The notes under the pieces are model-generated. The model had not been told where the DNA came from, made no database searches, and saw nothing but the letters and a program-made list of their open reading frames with translations. A DNA stretch of 64,000 nt from assembly GCA_963823275.1 (NCBI GenBank), contig CAWGKW010000002.1, positions 992,001 through 1,056,000 of the forward strand, written 5' to 3'. A program made the position numbers and the translations under genes. Of the stretch, positions 25,048 to 34,713 are shown in pieces (the first letter of the stretch is position 1; each line of letters opens with the position of its first letter). This stretch comes from RHKX01 sp963823275 (GTDB taxonomy: Bacteria; Actinomycetota; Thermoleophilia; Solirubrobacterales; 70-9).

Positions 25048-26409
25048 ATGAATACTGAGAACCCAACTCCGTCACCACGCGTCGACGCAGCCTCCGAGGC
25101 CGGTTTCACGATCATCGAGGTGATGGTGACCGCCGTGGTGGTCGTCCTGGTGATGATCGCCACCTTCGGCGCGCTCGAGTCCGCCGGCCGCACCACCGCC
25201 GAGCAGCGCCATCACGCCGAGTCCTACGCGGTCGCCCAGAAGGATCAGGCGCGGCTGCGGTCGCTGCAGATCTCCGAGCTCGCCGACATCGACGAGACGA
25301 CGACCGTGAACGCCGGCGGTGCCGAGTACACGGTTCACTCGACCGCGCAGTTCGTCAACGATGCGACCGGCACCGCCTCCTGCGACGAGGGATCCAACAC
25401 CTCCGACTACATCAGCATCACCTCGACGGTCAGCTGGCCGTCGATCGGCGACCGCGAGCCGACGGTGATCAAGAGCATCGTCGCTCCGCCGAACGGCTCA
25501 CTCTCCGACGACACCGGCGCTCTGGCAGTGGTGGTCCGCGACGGGGCCGGAAACGGCCTCGAGGGAATTCCGCTGAGCGGGACCGGGCGCCGGATCGTTC
25601 AGCGGCTCCGACCGGCCCGACCGGCTGCATCCTCTTCACCGACCTTCCCGAGGGCAACTACACGCTGACCCCGAGCACGGCATCCGGGGTCGTCGACGAC
25701 GACGGCAAGCCCCCGGCCCCGGTCACCGTCAGCGTCGTCGGCCAGAGCACCAATACCGTCGTCCTCCGCTACGACGTGCCGGGCTCGATCAACGTCACCT
25801 TCAAGACGAGGATCGACGGCACCGTCGTGGCGACGACCCAGGACACGGTCGTCGTATTCAACACCGGGATGACCAACGCCGCGACCTACGGGACCGTCGG
25901 CACCCGCGTCACCACACTCGCGGCGACGTCGCTGTTCCCGTTCTCCTCGCCGGACGCGGTCTACGCCGGAAGCTGCGCGGAGAACAACCCCGACCCCGAC
26001 GAGCTCGGGCTTCCCGCGGTCGCCGGCGCCAAGGCGGACATCAGCGTGATCTCCAACCAGGCGACCCCGGCGGAGATCCAGCTCCCGGCGCTCGATCTCA
26101 CGGTGCGACGCGGCAACTCGAGCGGCTCGCCCGGCAGCCCGCTCAGCGACGCCACGGTCAAGGTCACCGACACCCAGTGCTCGGTCAGCGGCACGCCGGT
26201 GAAGCGCACCTACACGACGAACTCCTCGGGCAAGCTCGACACTCCTGGTCTGCCCTACGGCATCTACGACATCTGCGCGAACCGCACGGGCCCGACTCCG
26301 CAAGAACACGCTCACCGCCGTCCCGGTGCAGACGACGACGACCGATACGGTCAGGACGATCTACCTCGGCAGCGGCGCGGCCGGTATCTCCTCGGGGACA
26401 TGCCCATGA
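25048..26409 (+). CDS. Large minor pilin (PilV-like) with beta-rich domains, frameshifted
   Basis: About 453 residues after correction. The class III leader ends EAG^FTIIEVMVTAVVVVLVMIA. Beyond residue 150 the protein has repeated beta-sandwich segments of the carboxypeptidase-regulatory / SpaA type: ALAVVVRDGAGNGLEGIPLSG, TGCILFTDLPEGNYTLTP, DLTVRRGNSSGSPGSPLSD and GKLDTPGLPYGIYDIC. Such domains are common in adhesins. The frame changes between 25590 and 25630 and again near 26298, after which KNTLTAVPVQ runs to TGA 26407. The stop overlaps the next start (ATGA). It may sit at the pilus tip and bind surfaces. Confidence 0.78.
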
Positions 26410-27099
26410 ACGCGCGTCGTCCGGTCTCCGACGAGCGCGGGATCACGATCATCGAACTGCTCGTCGGCATGGTGGTCGGCATCGTGGTGCTCGGCGGCGT
26501 GGTCACCCTGGTGACCACGACGGCTCGCAGCAGCGGCCGGATCTCCGAGCGCGTGGCGGTCGATCAGATCGCCAGACCGATGGTCCAGCGGATCATGGAC
26601 GAGCTCCACTCGACCTGCGTCTCGCCGGGGGTCGCACCGATCCTCGCCGGGAGCACGGAAGAGGCGATCACGTTCGTACACGCGACCGGCTCGGACGTCT
26701 CGCCGACCCCGGTCAAGCGCACGATCTCGCTCAGCGGGGGGAATCCTGACCGACACCACGTACGCGGCGACCGGCGGTGATGCTCCCGACTGGACCTTCT
26801 CGACGACGCCGAGCTCCGACTTTCGCCTGCTCGAGCGGGTCAGCACGATCGGATCGACCCCGCTCTTCAGCTACTTCGCCTACGAGAACGGCCAGATCTC
26901 GGCCACGCCGCTGACCACGCCGCTGAGCGCCACCGACGCTGCGCGCGCGGTCAAGGTGGATATCTCGCTGGCCGTCTCGCCCTCGAGCAGCGGCAGCTCC
27001 GACGAGGTCGGCGCCCCGGTCGAGCTGACCAACTCGGCGCTCGTCCGCTTCTCACCGAGCAACGAGGACACCGATCAGGCGGGTCTCCCGTGCAGCTGA
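26406..27099 (+). CDS. Minor pilin (PilW-like), one-base shift
   Basis: About 230 residues. The leader DERG^ITIIELLVGMVVGIVVLGG shows Glu at position 5. It continues as a long helix (SGRISERVAVDQIARPMVQRI) and a globular part. The frame breaks in a run of six G near 26740; with five G the reading continues GILTDTTYAATGGDAPDW and ends LPCS at TGA 27097. Two Cys (HSTCVSPG, LPCS) may pair. It belongs to the minor pilin set that primes pilus assembly. The start is inside the stop of the preceding gene. Confidence 0.78.
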
Positions 27100-27129
27100 T
27101 CGATCGACATCTGCGAGGGCTCCGCCGCC

Positions 27130-28694
27130 GTGCGAGCCGCTGAGGACGGCTTCACGTTGGCGACCGCGATGCTCGCGTTGCTGGTCGTGTCGCTGGCGAT
27201 GGCGGCCACGGTCACCGCGGTGAACGGCGACGTCAACCTGACCAACAAGGACATCGACCACAAGCGCGCCTACGAGGCGGCACAGGCCGGGCTCGCCGAC
27301 TACTCGTTCCACCTCAACGCCGACAACGGCTACTGGTCGAAGTGCACGGGGGTCCCGACCCCGAACGCGGTCAACAACGACGGCTCCACGGCCAAGCGGC
27401 GCAACGTCCCCGGCAGCACCGGCGCCAGCTACGCGATCGAGCTGATCCCGGCGACGGGGAAGTCCGTCTGCAGCACCTCCGACCCGGTCGGCAGCATGAT
27501 CGAGCAGAGCGGCGACAGCATCGGCACGTTCCGGGTCCGCTCGACGGGATACGCGGGCGACACCGAGCAGAGGATCGTCGCTTCGTTCAAGCGGGCCAGC
27601 TTCCTCGACTACGTCTACTTCACCCAGTACGAGACCTCCGATCCGGTCACCTACAACAGTTCGGCCGACATCGCGACGGCCTACGCCCAGTGCGAGACGG
27701 TTCTATCGCGAGGGCCGCAACACCAGCACGCTTCCGTGCCGGGAGATCGTCTTCACATCCAACGAGTTCATCAACGGCCCGTTGCACACCAACGACGAGC
27801 TCAATATCTGCGGGACGCCGACCTTCGGGCGAGGCCCATCCGACCTGATCGAGGTCAGCTCGCCGCCGACGGGATACCGGGCGTCCGGAAGCTGCACCGC
27901 CAGTCCGGTCTTCGATGGCACCTACCTGACCAACGCGCCGGTTCTCACCCCCCCGAGCACCAACGACAGCCTGCGTAACGTCCCGGGAGCGAAGATCTAC
28001 ACCGGGCAGACCAAGATCACGCTCGATGGTGCGAACATGACCGTGGTGCAGAACTCGGGGGCGACGAGCACCATTCCGGTCCCCAGCAGCGGAGTGATCT
28101 ACGTCGCCAACAGCACCAGCTCCGCCTGCAGCTCCGCCTATTCACCGTTCACCGCCAGCTACCCGGCCACCTCCTCCTGCGGCAACGTCTACGTCAAGAG
28201 CAGCCTCCGGCGGCTACAGCTCCCAGGTCACGATCGCGGCCGAGAACGACGTCATCATCGACGGCAACCTCTGTCGGGGAAGCTGCTCGGGCAGTCCCAG
28301 CGGGAACGGAATGCTCGGTCTGATTGCAAACAACTTCATCCGGGTGGCCCACCCGCTGTCGCCCGACAACAACACGACCTCCAGCAGTTGCGGCGGCAGG
28401 ACCAATGCCGTCTCGCAGTCGAATCGGCGCATCGACGCGGCGATGCTGTCGATTCAGCACTCGTTCATCGTCGATCACTACAACTGCGGGGCGCCGATGG
28501 CGAACCTGACCGTCACCGGTGCGATCTCGCAGAAGTTCCGCGGACCCGTCGGTACCGTCAGCGGGACGACGCCGGTCTCCGGCTACACCAAGAACTACAA
28601 CTACGACGATCGCCTGCGCTATCTCGCTCCGCCGAACTTCCTCGACCCGGTCGAGTCGGCGTGGCACATGCAGCGGCAGACGCTCGATCCCTGA
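27130..28694 (+). CDS. Large minor pilin (PilX/GspK-like), frameshifted
   Basis: About 520 residues. The leader AEDG^FTLATAMLALLVVSLAMAA has Ala/Thr where other pilins have Glu5; lack of Glu5 is typical of GspK, the tip-most pseudopilin. The long C-terminal part is Ser/Thr/Asn-rich with beta-helix-like repeats (VTIAAENDVIIDGNL, IANNFIRVAHP). The frame breaks near 27697 (ACGGTTC for ACGTTC) and 28203 (one extra C). GTG at 27130 is the first start in frame; a GTG at 27090 overlapping the previous stop would require another shift near 27140. Confidence 0.72.
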
Positions 28695-28731
28695 GCCCCG
28701 TCCGGGCCGCTCCAGCCGCCGACCCTGCGGA

Positions 28732-28737
28732 TAGCTT
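28732..28737 (+). promoter_or_regulatory. -10 box (TAGCTT) before pilD
   Basis: TAGCTT ends 9 nt before the GTG at 28747 in the 52-nt gap after the PilX-like gene, implying a separate leaderless start for pilD and perhaps pilMNO. Confidence 0.45.
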
Positions 28738-28746
28738 CCCGGCCTC

Positions 28747-29517
28747 GTGTTGATCTTCGCCCTCCTACTCGCTCTGCTCGGCCTCGTCTTGGGCAGCTTC
28801 GCCGGCGTGATCGCCTACCGGATACCCCTGGGGGAGTCACCGATCGGCGGTCGCTCGCGCTGCGACGACTGCGGGGCGACCGTCGCCGCCCACGACAACG
28901 TCCCGGTGGTCTCCTGGTTGCTGCTGCGCGGGCGTTGCCGCAACTGCGACGCGGCGATCCCGGTTCGCTACCCGCTGGTCGAGCTGGCGCTCGGGGCGGG
29001 CTTCGCAGCCAGCCTACCTGGTACTCGAGTCCGAGGGAGCCGCCGAGGTCGTCCTCGGATGCGTCTTCCTGTTCGTGCTGGCGATCATCACCCTGACCGA
29101 CCTCGAGCACCGGATCATCCCCAACGCGGTGCTGGCGCCGGCGGCCGTCGCGGCCGTGGCTGCTGACCCTCCTCGGTGATCCCGCATCAGTTGCCGGCCA
29201 GGTTGATCGCGGCCGCCATCGGCGGCGGCGCACTGCTGCTTGGTCTCCCTCGCCCACCCCAGGGGAATGGGCATGGGCGACGTCAAGCTCGCGGGCGTGA
29301 TGGGTCTGTACCTGGGCCGGGCAGTTGGTCCGGCGCTGCTGATCGGGTTTCGCCGCCGGCGCCATCTACGGCGTCGCCCTGATCGCCAGGAGGGGGGCCG
29401 AAGCCCGCAAGACCGCGGTCCCGTTCGGCCCGTTTCTCGCGTTCGGCGGGGTCGTCGGGCTGCTCGCCGGTGATCGAGATCGTCGACTGGTACCTCGACA
29501 GCTTCTTCGACGGTTGA
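28747..29517 (+). CDS. pilD: Prepilin peptidase PilD, several one-base shifts
   Basis: About 254 residues after correction. This membrane enzyme cleaves prepilin leaders after Gly and methylates the new N-terminus. The GSFAGVIAYRIP start, the zinc tetracysteine CDDC...CRNC, the first catalytic Asp in TLTDLEHRIIPN and the second in GMGMGDVKLAG are all visible. Six single-base insertions (near 29015, 29160, 29190, 29243, 29348 and 29470) break the frame; each next segment resumes good family sequence, and six insertions keep the total in frame with the TGA at 29515. Such density suggests sequence error and not decay. Confidence 0.85.
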
Positions 29518-29597
29518 TCGGGCCTCTCTGAAAGACCTCCGCCGCAATCGCGTGCAGATTCAAGGCGGACGGCGTGTGCAGCCGATGGATGCCCCGT

Positions 29598-30725
29598 ATG
29601 GACGTCCCCACGTTCAGCTCCCGCAAGGCGAAGACCGTCGTCGGCCTCGATATCGAGGCTGCGAGCGTTGCCGCGACCGAGGTCATCGTCAACGGCGACA
29701 TCCGGCTCGGCCGTTCCGGAATCGCGCCACTGGCGGCCGGGGCAAGCCGCGAGGGCGAGGTCGGAGACCCCGCCGCGTTGACGGCTGCCATCAAGGATCT
29801 CTTCGCCGAGCACAAGCTCTCCCGCGAACGTCCGCCTCGGGATCGCCAACCAGCGAGTGGTCGTCAGGACCCTCCGCCTGCCGAGGATCGAGGACAAGGG
29901 CGAACTCGAGACGGCGATTCGCTTCCAGGCCCAGGAGGACATGCCGATGCCGCTGGATCAGGCCGTGCTCGACTGGCAGGTGTGCAGCTCCGATCCCGAG
30001 CTCACGAGCGCCGGCAAGATGGACGTCGTCGTCGTCGCCGCGCGCCGCGAGATGGTCAGCGGTCTCGCCCGGGTCGTGCGCGACGCCGGCCTTCGTCCGA
30101 TCGGACTCGATGTCTCCGCCTTCGCCCTGATCAGGGCCCTCGGGAGCAACTCGGCGCTCGCCCCGGTCCCGCAGGCGAGCTACGAGGATCGCGCCGACCA
30201 GGGGGATGCAGCTGAGTCGATGTCCGGCGGCCCCGCGCAGCTGCTCTGCAGCCTTGGCGACATCACCAACCTCGTCGTCGCCCGCAACGGCGACTGTCTC
30301 TTCACCCGCGTCTCCCCCTTCGGCATCGAGGGCATCGCCCAGCGACTCGCCGAACGCCGGGAGTTGACGCTGGAGCATTCCCGCCAATGGCTCGATCATG
30401 TCGGCGTCGAGGCCCCGCTCGAGACGATCGACGGGGATCCGGCGCTGGTTGCAGCGAGCTCGCGACGTGCTTGAGGACGGCGTCGCCGAAGCTGGCCGAC
30501 GAGCTCGCGCTCTCGATCAACTTCTACGGTGCCCAGGAAGGCGCGCGTTCGATCGAGGAGATCGTCGTCTGCGGCCCCGGCGCGGTCATTCCCGGCGTTC
30601 CCGAGCGGATCGAGCGCCAGCTCGGCTACGCGCTGCGGGTCGGGCAGCCCCCGGCGCTCTCCGGACTTGACGCCGCCTCTGCGGCCCGTCTGACCGTTCC
30701 CTACGGCCTGGCGCTGGAGCAGTAG
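29598..30725 (+). CDS. pilM: Pilus assembly actin-like protein PilM, frameshifted
   Basis: About 374 residues. It starts KAKTVVGLDIEAASVAATEV, the first phosphate loop of the actin/FtsA-like fold, and continues with ELETAIRFQAQEDMPMPLDQA, the PilM signature helix. The nucleotide-site segments LCSLGDITNLVVARNGDCLFTR and EEIVVCGPGAVIPGV follow. PilM is cytoplasmic and recruits the N-terminus of PilN to the pilus machine. The frame breaks near 29830 and twice between 30450 and 30475, each by one extra base. ATG 29598 is chosen as the start closest to the conserved region. pilN begins 2 nt after the stop. Confidence 0.82.
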
Positions 30726-30727
30726 CC

Positions 30728-31545
30728 GTGCGACCGGTCAACCTGATTCCACCGGAGGATCGACGGGGCGGCAGCGCCCCGACTCGCAAGGGTCGGACGG
30801 TCTACTTCATCGTCGGCGGTCTCGCCCTGCCATCCTCCTCGCCGTCTGTGCCGTCGTCCTGCTCGGCAATCAGGTCACCGACAAGCAGACCGAGGTCGCC
30901 TCGCTGGAGTCGCGGGCGACGGAGACCGAGGCACGCGCCGACAGCCTCTCCTCCTATGTCTCCTTCCAGCAGATGAAGGACGCGCGGGTGCAGACCATCG
31001 ACTCGCTGGCGAAGAGCCGCTTCGATTGGGAGCGGGTCATTCGTGAACTCTCGGTGGTCATCCCGAAGGGGATCTGGCTCTCGAACCTGACCGGGACGGT
31101 CTCGCCCGAGGTTCAGATCGATGACTCCGCCGGCATCGGGCTGCGCACCGCTATCCCCGGCCCAGCCCTCGAGCTCGTCGGCTGCGCCCGCTCCCAGCCG
31201 GACATCGCACGACTGATCGCCGCCATGTACGACATCGACGGAATCACGCGGGTCACCGCGGCCAACGGCATCAAGTCGACGACTACCGCCAAGTCGACCG
31301 ACGCCAAGGCGGAGGACGACACCGCCGCCGCCGACACATCCGGCACCTGCCCGCGCTCCGCGCCCAGCTTCCAGCTCGTCGCCGCATTCGACGCTGTGGT
31401 CGTCGACCCCGCGGCAGTGACGCCGACCTCGCCGCCGCCGGCGACCGAGCAGACCGTCTCGGCCGAGCAGCAGGCTGAACAGCAGGGCGTCGCGGACGCT
31501 CAGAGCAAGGCCCAGAAGGCCGCGAACCTGGTCCCGGGAGGCTGA
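30728..31545 (+). CDS. pilN: Pilus assembly protein PilN, one-base shift
   Basis: About 272 residues. The start MRPVNLIPPEDRR is the canonical PilN N-terminus that docks on PilM. One membrane helix and a coiled coil (NQVTDKQTEVASLESRATE) come next, then the extracytoplasmic ferredoxin-like domain with VIPKGIWLSNLTG. The last 60 residues are Thr/Ala/Gln-rich. The frame breaks near 30825: GCCCTGCCATC should read GCCCTGGCCATC. This G loss after CTG is the same type as in pilA. Confidence 0.85.
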
Positions 31546-31552
31546 GGCAGAG

Positions 31553-32404
31553 ATGAAGAGCACCGACCGCACCATCCTCCTGGTCCTGCCAGCCCTGGCC
31601 CTTGTAATCGGCTTCTACATGCTCGTGATCTCGCCCAAGCGGGCGGAGCTCGGGGAGCTCGACACCCAGGTCGAAACCCTCACGTCCAGAGTCTCGGCGG
31701 CCGAGACCGAGGTGGCCGCCGCCGAGGACGCTCGCAAGTCCTTCGGCTCCAACTACAGCGAGATCGTCTCGCTCGGCGGAGCCGTGCCCGAGGACAGCGA
31801 CCAGGCGACGCTGATCTTCGCCATGACCGACATCAGCGCCGACTCCGGAGTCCAGTTCCGGTCATTCGAGCTCGCCGACTCCGGCGACGTTCCCGCCGAG
31901 CCGGCGCCGGCGGCGACCACGACCCCGCCGGCGACCACCGATGGGGCGGAGTCGGCCCCCGCGCCGGCCAGCGAGGGCGCGCCCGTGTCGGCCGCTCCCA
32001 CCGAGGCCGATGCATCCACGCTTCCGATCGGAGCAACCGTCGGTCCCGCCGGTCTGCCGGTGATGCCCTACAAGCTCAGGTTCAACGGCAGCTTCTTCAA
32101 CATGGCCGACTTCTTCGCGGCCCTCGACAAGGGCGTCGAGGTCGTCAACTCCGGGGCGGCCCCGAAGGTCAACGGACGGCTGATGACCGTCAACGGCTTC
32201 GCGATGGTGGGCGACCCGATCCACGGATTCCCCCTGGTACAGGCGAGCGTGGCTCTCAACACCTACATCGTCCCCGCCGATCAGGGCCTCTCCGCCGGCG
32301 CGACGCCGGCCGGCCCGACGGTCGCCGCTGATCCGACTTCGACCGTGACCTCGGCACCGACCTCGACGTCGAGCGTTCCCGGAGCAGCGGCGGTGTCGCC
32401 ATGA
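31553..32404 (+). CDS. pilO: Pilus assembly protein PilO
   Basis: A 283-residue bitopic protein. TM helix at about residues 9-27 (LLVLPALALVIGFYMLVIS), then a coiled coil (LGELDTQVETLTSRVSAAE), a Pro/Ala/Thr linker (about 113-150) and a small alpha/beta domain (LPVMPYKLRFNGSFFNMADFFAALD) typical of PilO. It pairs with PilN to form the periplasmic-side alignment complex. The frame is intact, unlike the upstream genes. The stop overlaps the next start (ATGA). Confidence 0.86.
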   Translation: MKSTDRTILLVLPALALVIGFYMLVISPKRAELGELDTQVETLTSRVSAAETEVAAAEDARKSFGSNYSEIVSLGGAVPEDSDQATLIFAMTDISADSGVQFRSFELADSGDVPAEPAPAATTTPPATTDGAESAPAPASEGAPVSAAPTEADASTLPIGATVGPAGLPVMPYKLRFNGSFFNMADFFAALDKGVEVVNSGAAPKVNGRLMTVNGFAMVGDPIHGFPLVQASVALNTYIVPADQGLSAGATPAGPTVAADPTSTVTSAPTSTSSVPGAAAVSP

Positions 32405-33312
32405 GCGATCGCATCTCCGAATTCGCCCGCGAGACCCTGCGCGACCTGCGAGATCGCAACATGCTGATCCCCGCGATCGCCCTGGTCGTCGCGATCATCG
32501 CGGTGCCGGTCCTCCTCGGCGGCGGCTCCGCCGAGGTCACGGCTCCGGTGGCACCCCCTGTGGGAGCGGCGCCGGCATCGATGACGGGCTCCGAGGAGGT
32601 CGATCCGGTCGTCCTCGCCGAGGTGCCCGGGCTTCGCGATTACCGCGAGCGCCTCGACGAGTTCGGCGCCCGCAACCCCTTCAAGCAGCAGATGACCGGC
32701 GGCTCCGGTTCCGGCGAGAAGGCCGCGAGCGCCGACGGATCGGGTGGATCCGGCGGCGGCGGGTCGACGAGCACGACGACCGACACGATCAGCACGAGCA
32801 CCTCGAGCTCGGGCTCGACCACGACGGACACCTCATCGACGACCACGACCGACACCGGTGGTACGAGCTCGGGCGGCGGCAACTCCGGCGGCGGGACGAA
32901 GGTCATCCAGATCCAGATCGACGTCCGCGTCGGCATCCCCGGCAAGGCGAAGGTCCTCACCGACGTCGAGTCGCTCGAGTTCCTGCCCGGAAACGAGCGC
33001 CCGATCGTCCAGTACGTCGCGGGCGACTATGCGGCGACCAAGGCGGCCTTCGTCGTCTCGCCCGCGGTGATCTCGACCGAGGGCGACGGCAACTGCGACC
33101 CCGGTCGCAACAACTGCCAGTTCCTGCTGATGAAGAAGGGCGACGTGCAGTTCTTCGAGTACGGCCCGGAGGCGAAGGCGAAGACCTACAAGCTGGAGCT
33201 GCTGGCGATCAACCGGGTCGAGGTCGATTCCAAGGACATCAAGGGCCTGGGCAGGGATGCGGTCGAGGCTTCGAACGCCACCGCGCAGTTCGTCGCCGAG
33301 ATGACCGGCTGA
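32401..33312 (+). CDS. Membrane-anchored pilus-locus protein, PilP-like position
   Basis: A 303-residue protein coupled to pilO by ATGA overlap. One TM helix (about 21-40, MLIPAIALVVAIIAVPVLLG), then a segment ending GARNPFKQQ, reminiscent of the RNPF motif of PilP/GspC-type proteins. A Ser/Thr/Gly low-complexity linker spans about 105-160. A globular C-terminal domain follows (VGIPGKAKVLTDVESLEFLPG, KGDVQFFEYGPEAKAKTYKLELL). It occupies the place of pilP, but there is no outer-membrane secretin to contact, so its role must differ. Assignment is by position and layout. Confidence 0.65.
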   Translation: MSDRISEFARETLRDLRDRNMLIPAIALVVAIIAVPVLLGGGSAEVTAPVAPPVGAAPASMTGSEEVDPVVLAEVPGLRDYRERLDEFGARNPFKQQMTGGSGSGEKAASADGSGGSGGGGSTSTTTDTISTSTSSSGSTTTDTSSTTTTDTGGTSSGGGNSGGGTKVIQIQIDVRVGIPGKAKVLTDVESLEFLPGNERPIVQYVAGDYAATKAAFVVSPAVISTEGDGNCDPGRNNCQFLLMKKGDVQFFEYGPEAKAKTYKLELLAINRVEVDSKDIKGLGRDAVEASNATAQFVAEMTG

Positions 33313-33381
33313 TCGGGGCCCCTCACGGCCTCCGTGAACGGGTGCCGGCGAGCCTGGGTGCTGTGCGCTCATCCGCGCGGA

Positions 33382-33387
33382 TAGCCT
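33382..33387 (+). promoter_or_regulatory. -10 box (TAGCCT) of aroC
   Basis: TAGCCT ends 9 nt before the ATG at 33397, in the gap between the pilus locus and the shikimate cluster, and marks the start of a new leaderless unit. Confidence 0.5.
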
Positions 33388-33396
33388 TGGGGTCGT

Positions 33397-34558
33397 ATGG
33401 CACGTTTTGATTTCGTCACCGCGGGGGAGTCCCACGGTCCGGGCCTGACCACGATCGTGGAGGGAATGCCCGCCGGTCTGGAGCTCGACCGTGAGGCCCT
33501 CGATCGCGATATGGCTCGTCGTCAGCTCGGCCATGGCCGCGGCGGTCGGATGAAGATCGAGAAGGACTCCGCCGAGGTCCGCTCCGGCATCCGGCACGGT
33601 CGCACGATGGGCAGCCCGATCGCCCTGCTGGTGGCCAACCGCGACTACGAGAACTGGATCGAGCGCATGGGGCCCTGGGAGGGTGGGGAGGGCGTCAAGG
33701 AGGTTCATCTCCCACGACCCGGTCACGCCGACCTTCCGGGACTGCTCAAGTACGGGTTCGACGACGCCCGCAACGTGCTCGAGCGGGCGAGCGCCCGTGA
33801 GACGGCCGCCCGCGTCGCCGCCGGCGGCCTGGCGCGCCAGTTCCTGGGTGCGGTGGGGGTGACGATCAGAAGCCACGTGACCCGGATCGCCGGTAGTCGG
33901 CGCTCCCGCCCCGGAGGGCCTCGAGCCGGCCGACTTCGACCGGGTCGACGACGACCCCGTCCGCTGCCTCGATCCAGCTGCCTCGGCGGCCATGGTCGAG
34001 GAGATCAACCGCCTGCGCAAGGAGAACGAGAGCCTCGGAGGCACCTTCGAGGTCCGCGCCTGGGGTCTGGTCCCCGGCCTCGGGTCCTACGTCTCCTGGG
34101 ATGAGAAGCTCGACGGCAGGATCGCCCAGGCGATGATGTCGATCCAGTCGGTCAAGGGGGTCAGCATCGGCCCCGCCTGGGAGGTCGCCGCCAGCCCAGG
34201 CTCCGAGGCACACGACGAGATCTTCCATTCACCCGGCCGCGGCTTCTACCGTGTGACGAATCGCGCCGGGGGCATCGAGGGCGGTATGACCAACGGCGAG
34301 ACGCTGATCGCCCAGGTCGCGATCAAGCCGATATCCACCCTGACCAAGCCCCTGCGCTCGGTCGACGTGCACACCAAGGAGCCGCAGGCGGCTCACAAGG
34401 AGCGAACCGACTCCACCGTCGTTCCCGCCGCCGGCGTGGTCGGCGAGGCGATGCTGGCCCTGACCCTCGCTCGCGCCTACCGTGAGAAGTTCGGCGGCGA
34501 CCACATCGACGATGTGAAGGCTGCGATCGCCGCCTATCGGGCGCGCATCGAGGGTTAG
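33397..34558 (+). CDS. aroC: Chorismate synthase, one-base shift
   Basis: About 386 residues. It converts EPSP to chorismate using reduced FMN, the last step of the shikimate path. The N-terminal FVTAGESHGPGLTTIVEGMPAG, the GRGGRMKIEKD segment, RPGHADLPGLLKYGFDDARNVLERASARETA and the late TNGETLIAQVAIKPISTL with AAHKERTDSTVVPAAGVV are all family signatures. The frame shifts near 33893 (GGTAGTCGGC, one base too many), after which APAPEGLEPADFDRV restores the reading. It heads the aroC-aroKB-aroQ cluster. Confidence 0.93.
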
Positions 34559-34596
34559 GGCTCGCGGTTGGCGCACCCCGCCGAGGGCGTTCTCAG

Positions 34597-34647
34597 GGAC
34601 GTGGGTCGTTTTGAGCTCACCAGGGGAGCTCAGGGCGACCCACGTCC
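34597..34647 (+). repeat. Long stem-loop between aroC and aroKB
   Basis: A 51-nt element: GGACGTGGGTCG (34597-34608) pairs with CGACCCACGTCC (34636-34647) over 12 bp. TTT (34609-34611) faces GGG (34633-34635), which in RNA can form three U-G pairs. TGAGCTC (34612-34618) pairs with GAGCTCA (34626-34632). The result is a 22-bp stem with a 7-nt loop, 39 nt after the aroC stop. It could be a bidirectional terminator, a processing signal or a small repeat element. Confidence 0.8.
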
Positions 34648-34713
34648 GCGGCGGGCTTCGCGGTCGACGACTTTCGCCCGCGAACGCCGGTCGATAGACG
34701 CCATACTTGCCCG

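Noticed and set aside
32700..32890. Ser/Thr/Gly low-complexity repeats, possible tandem repeat locus
   Set aside because: The repeats encode an extended linker with varied codons and no exact repeat unit.
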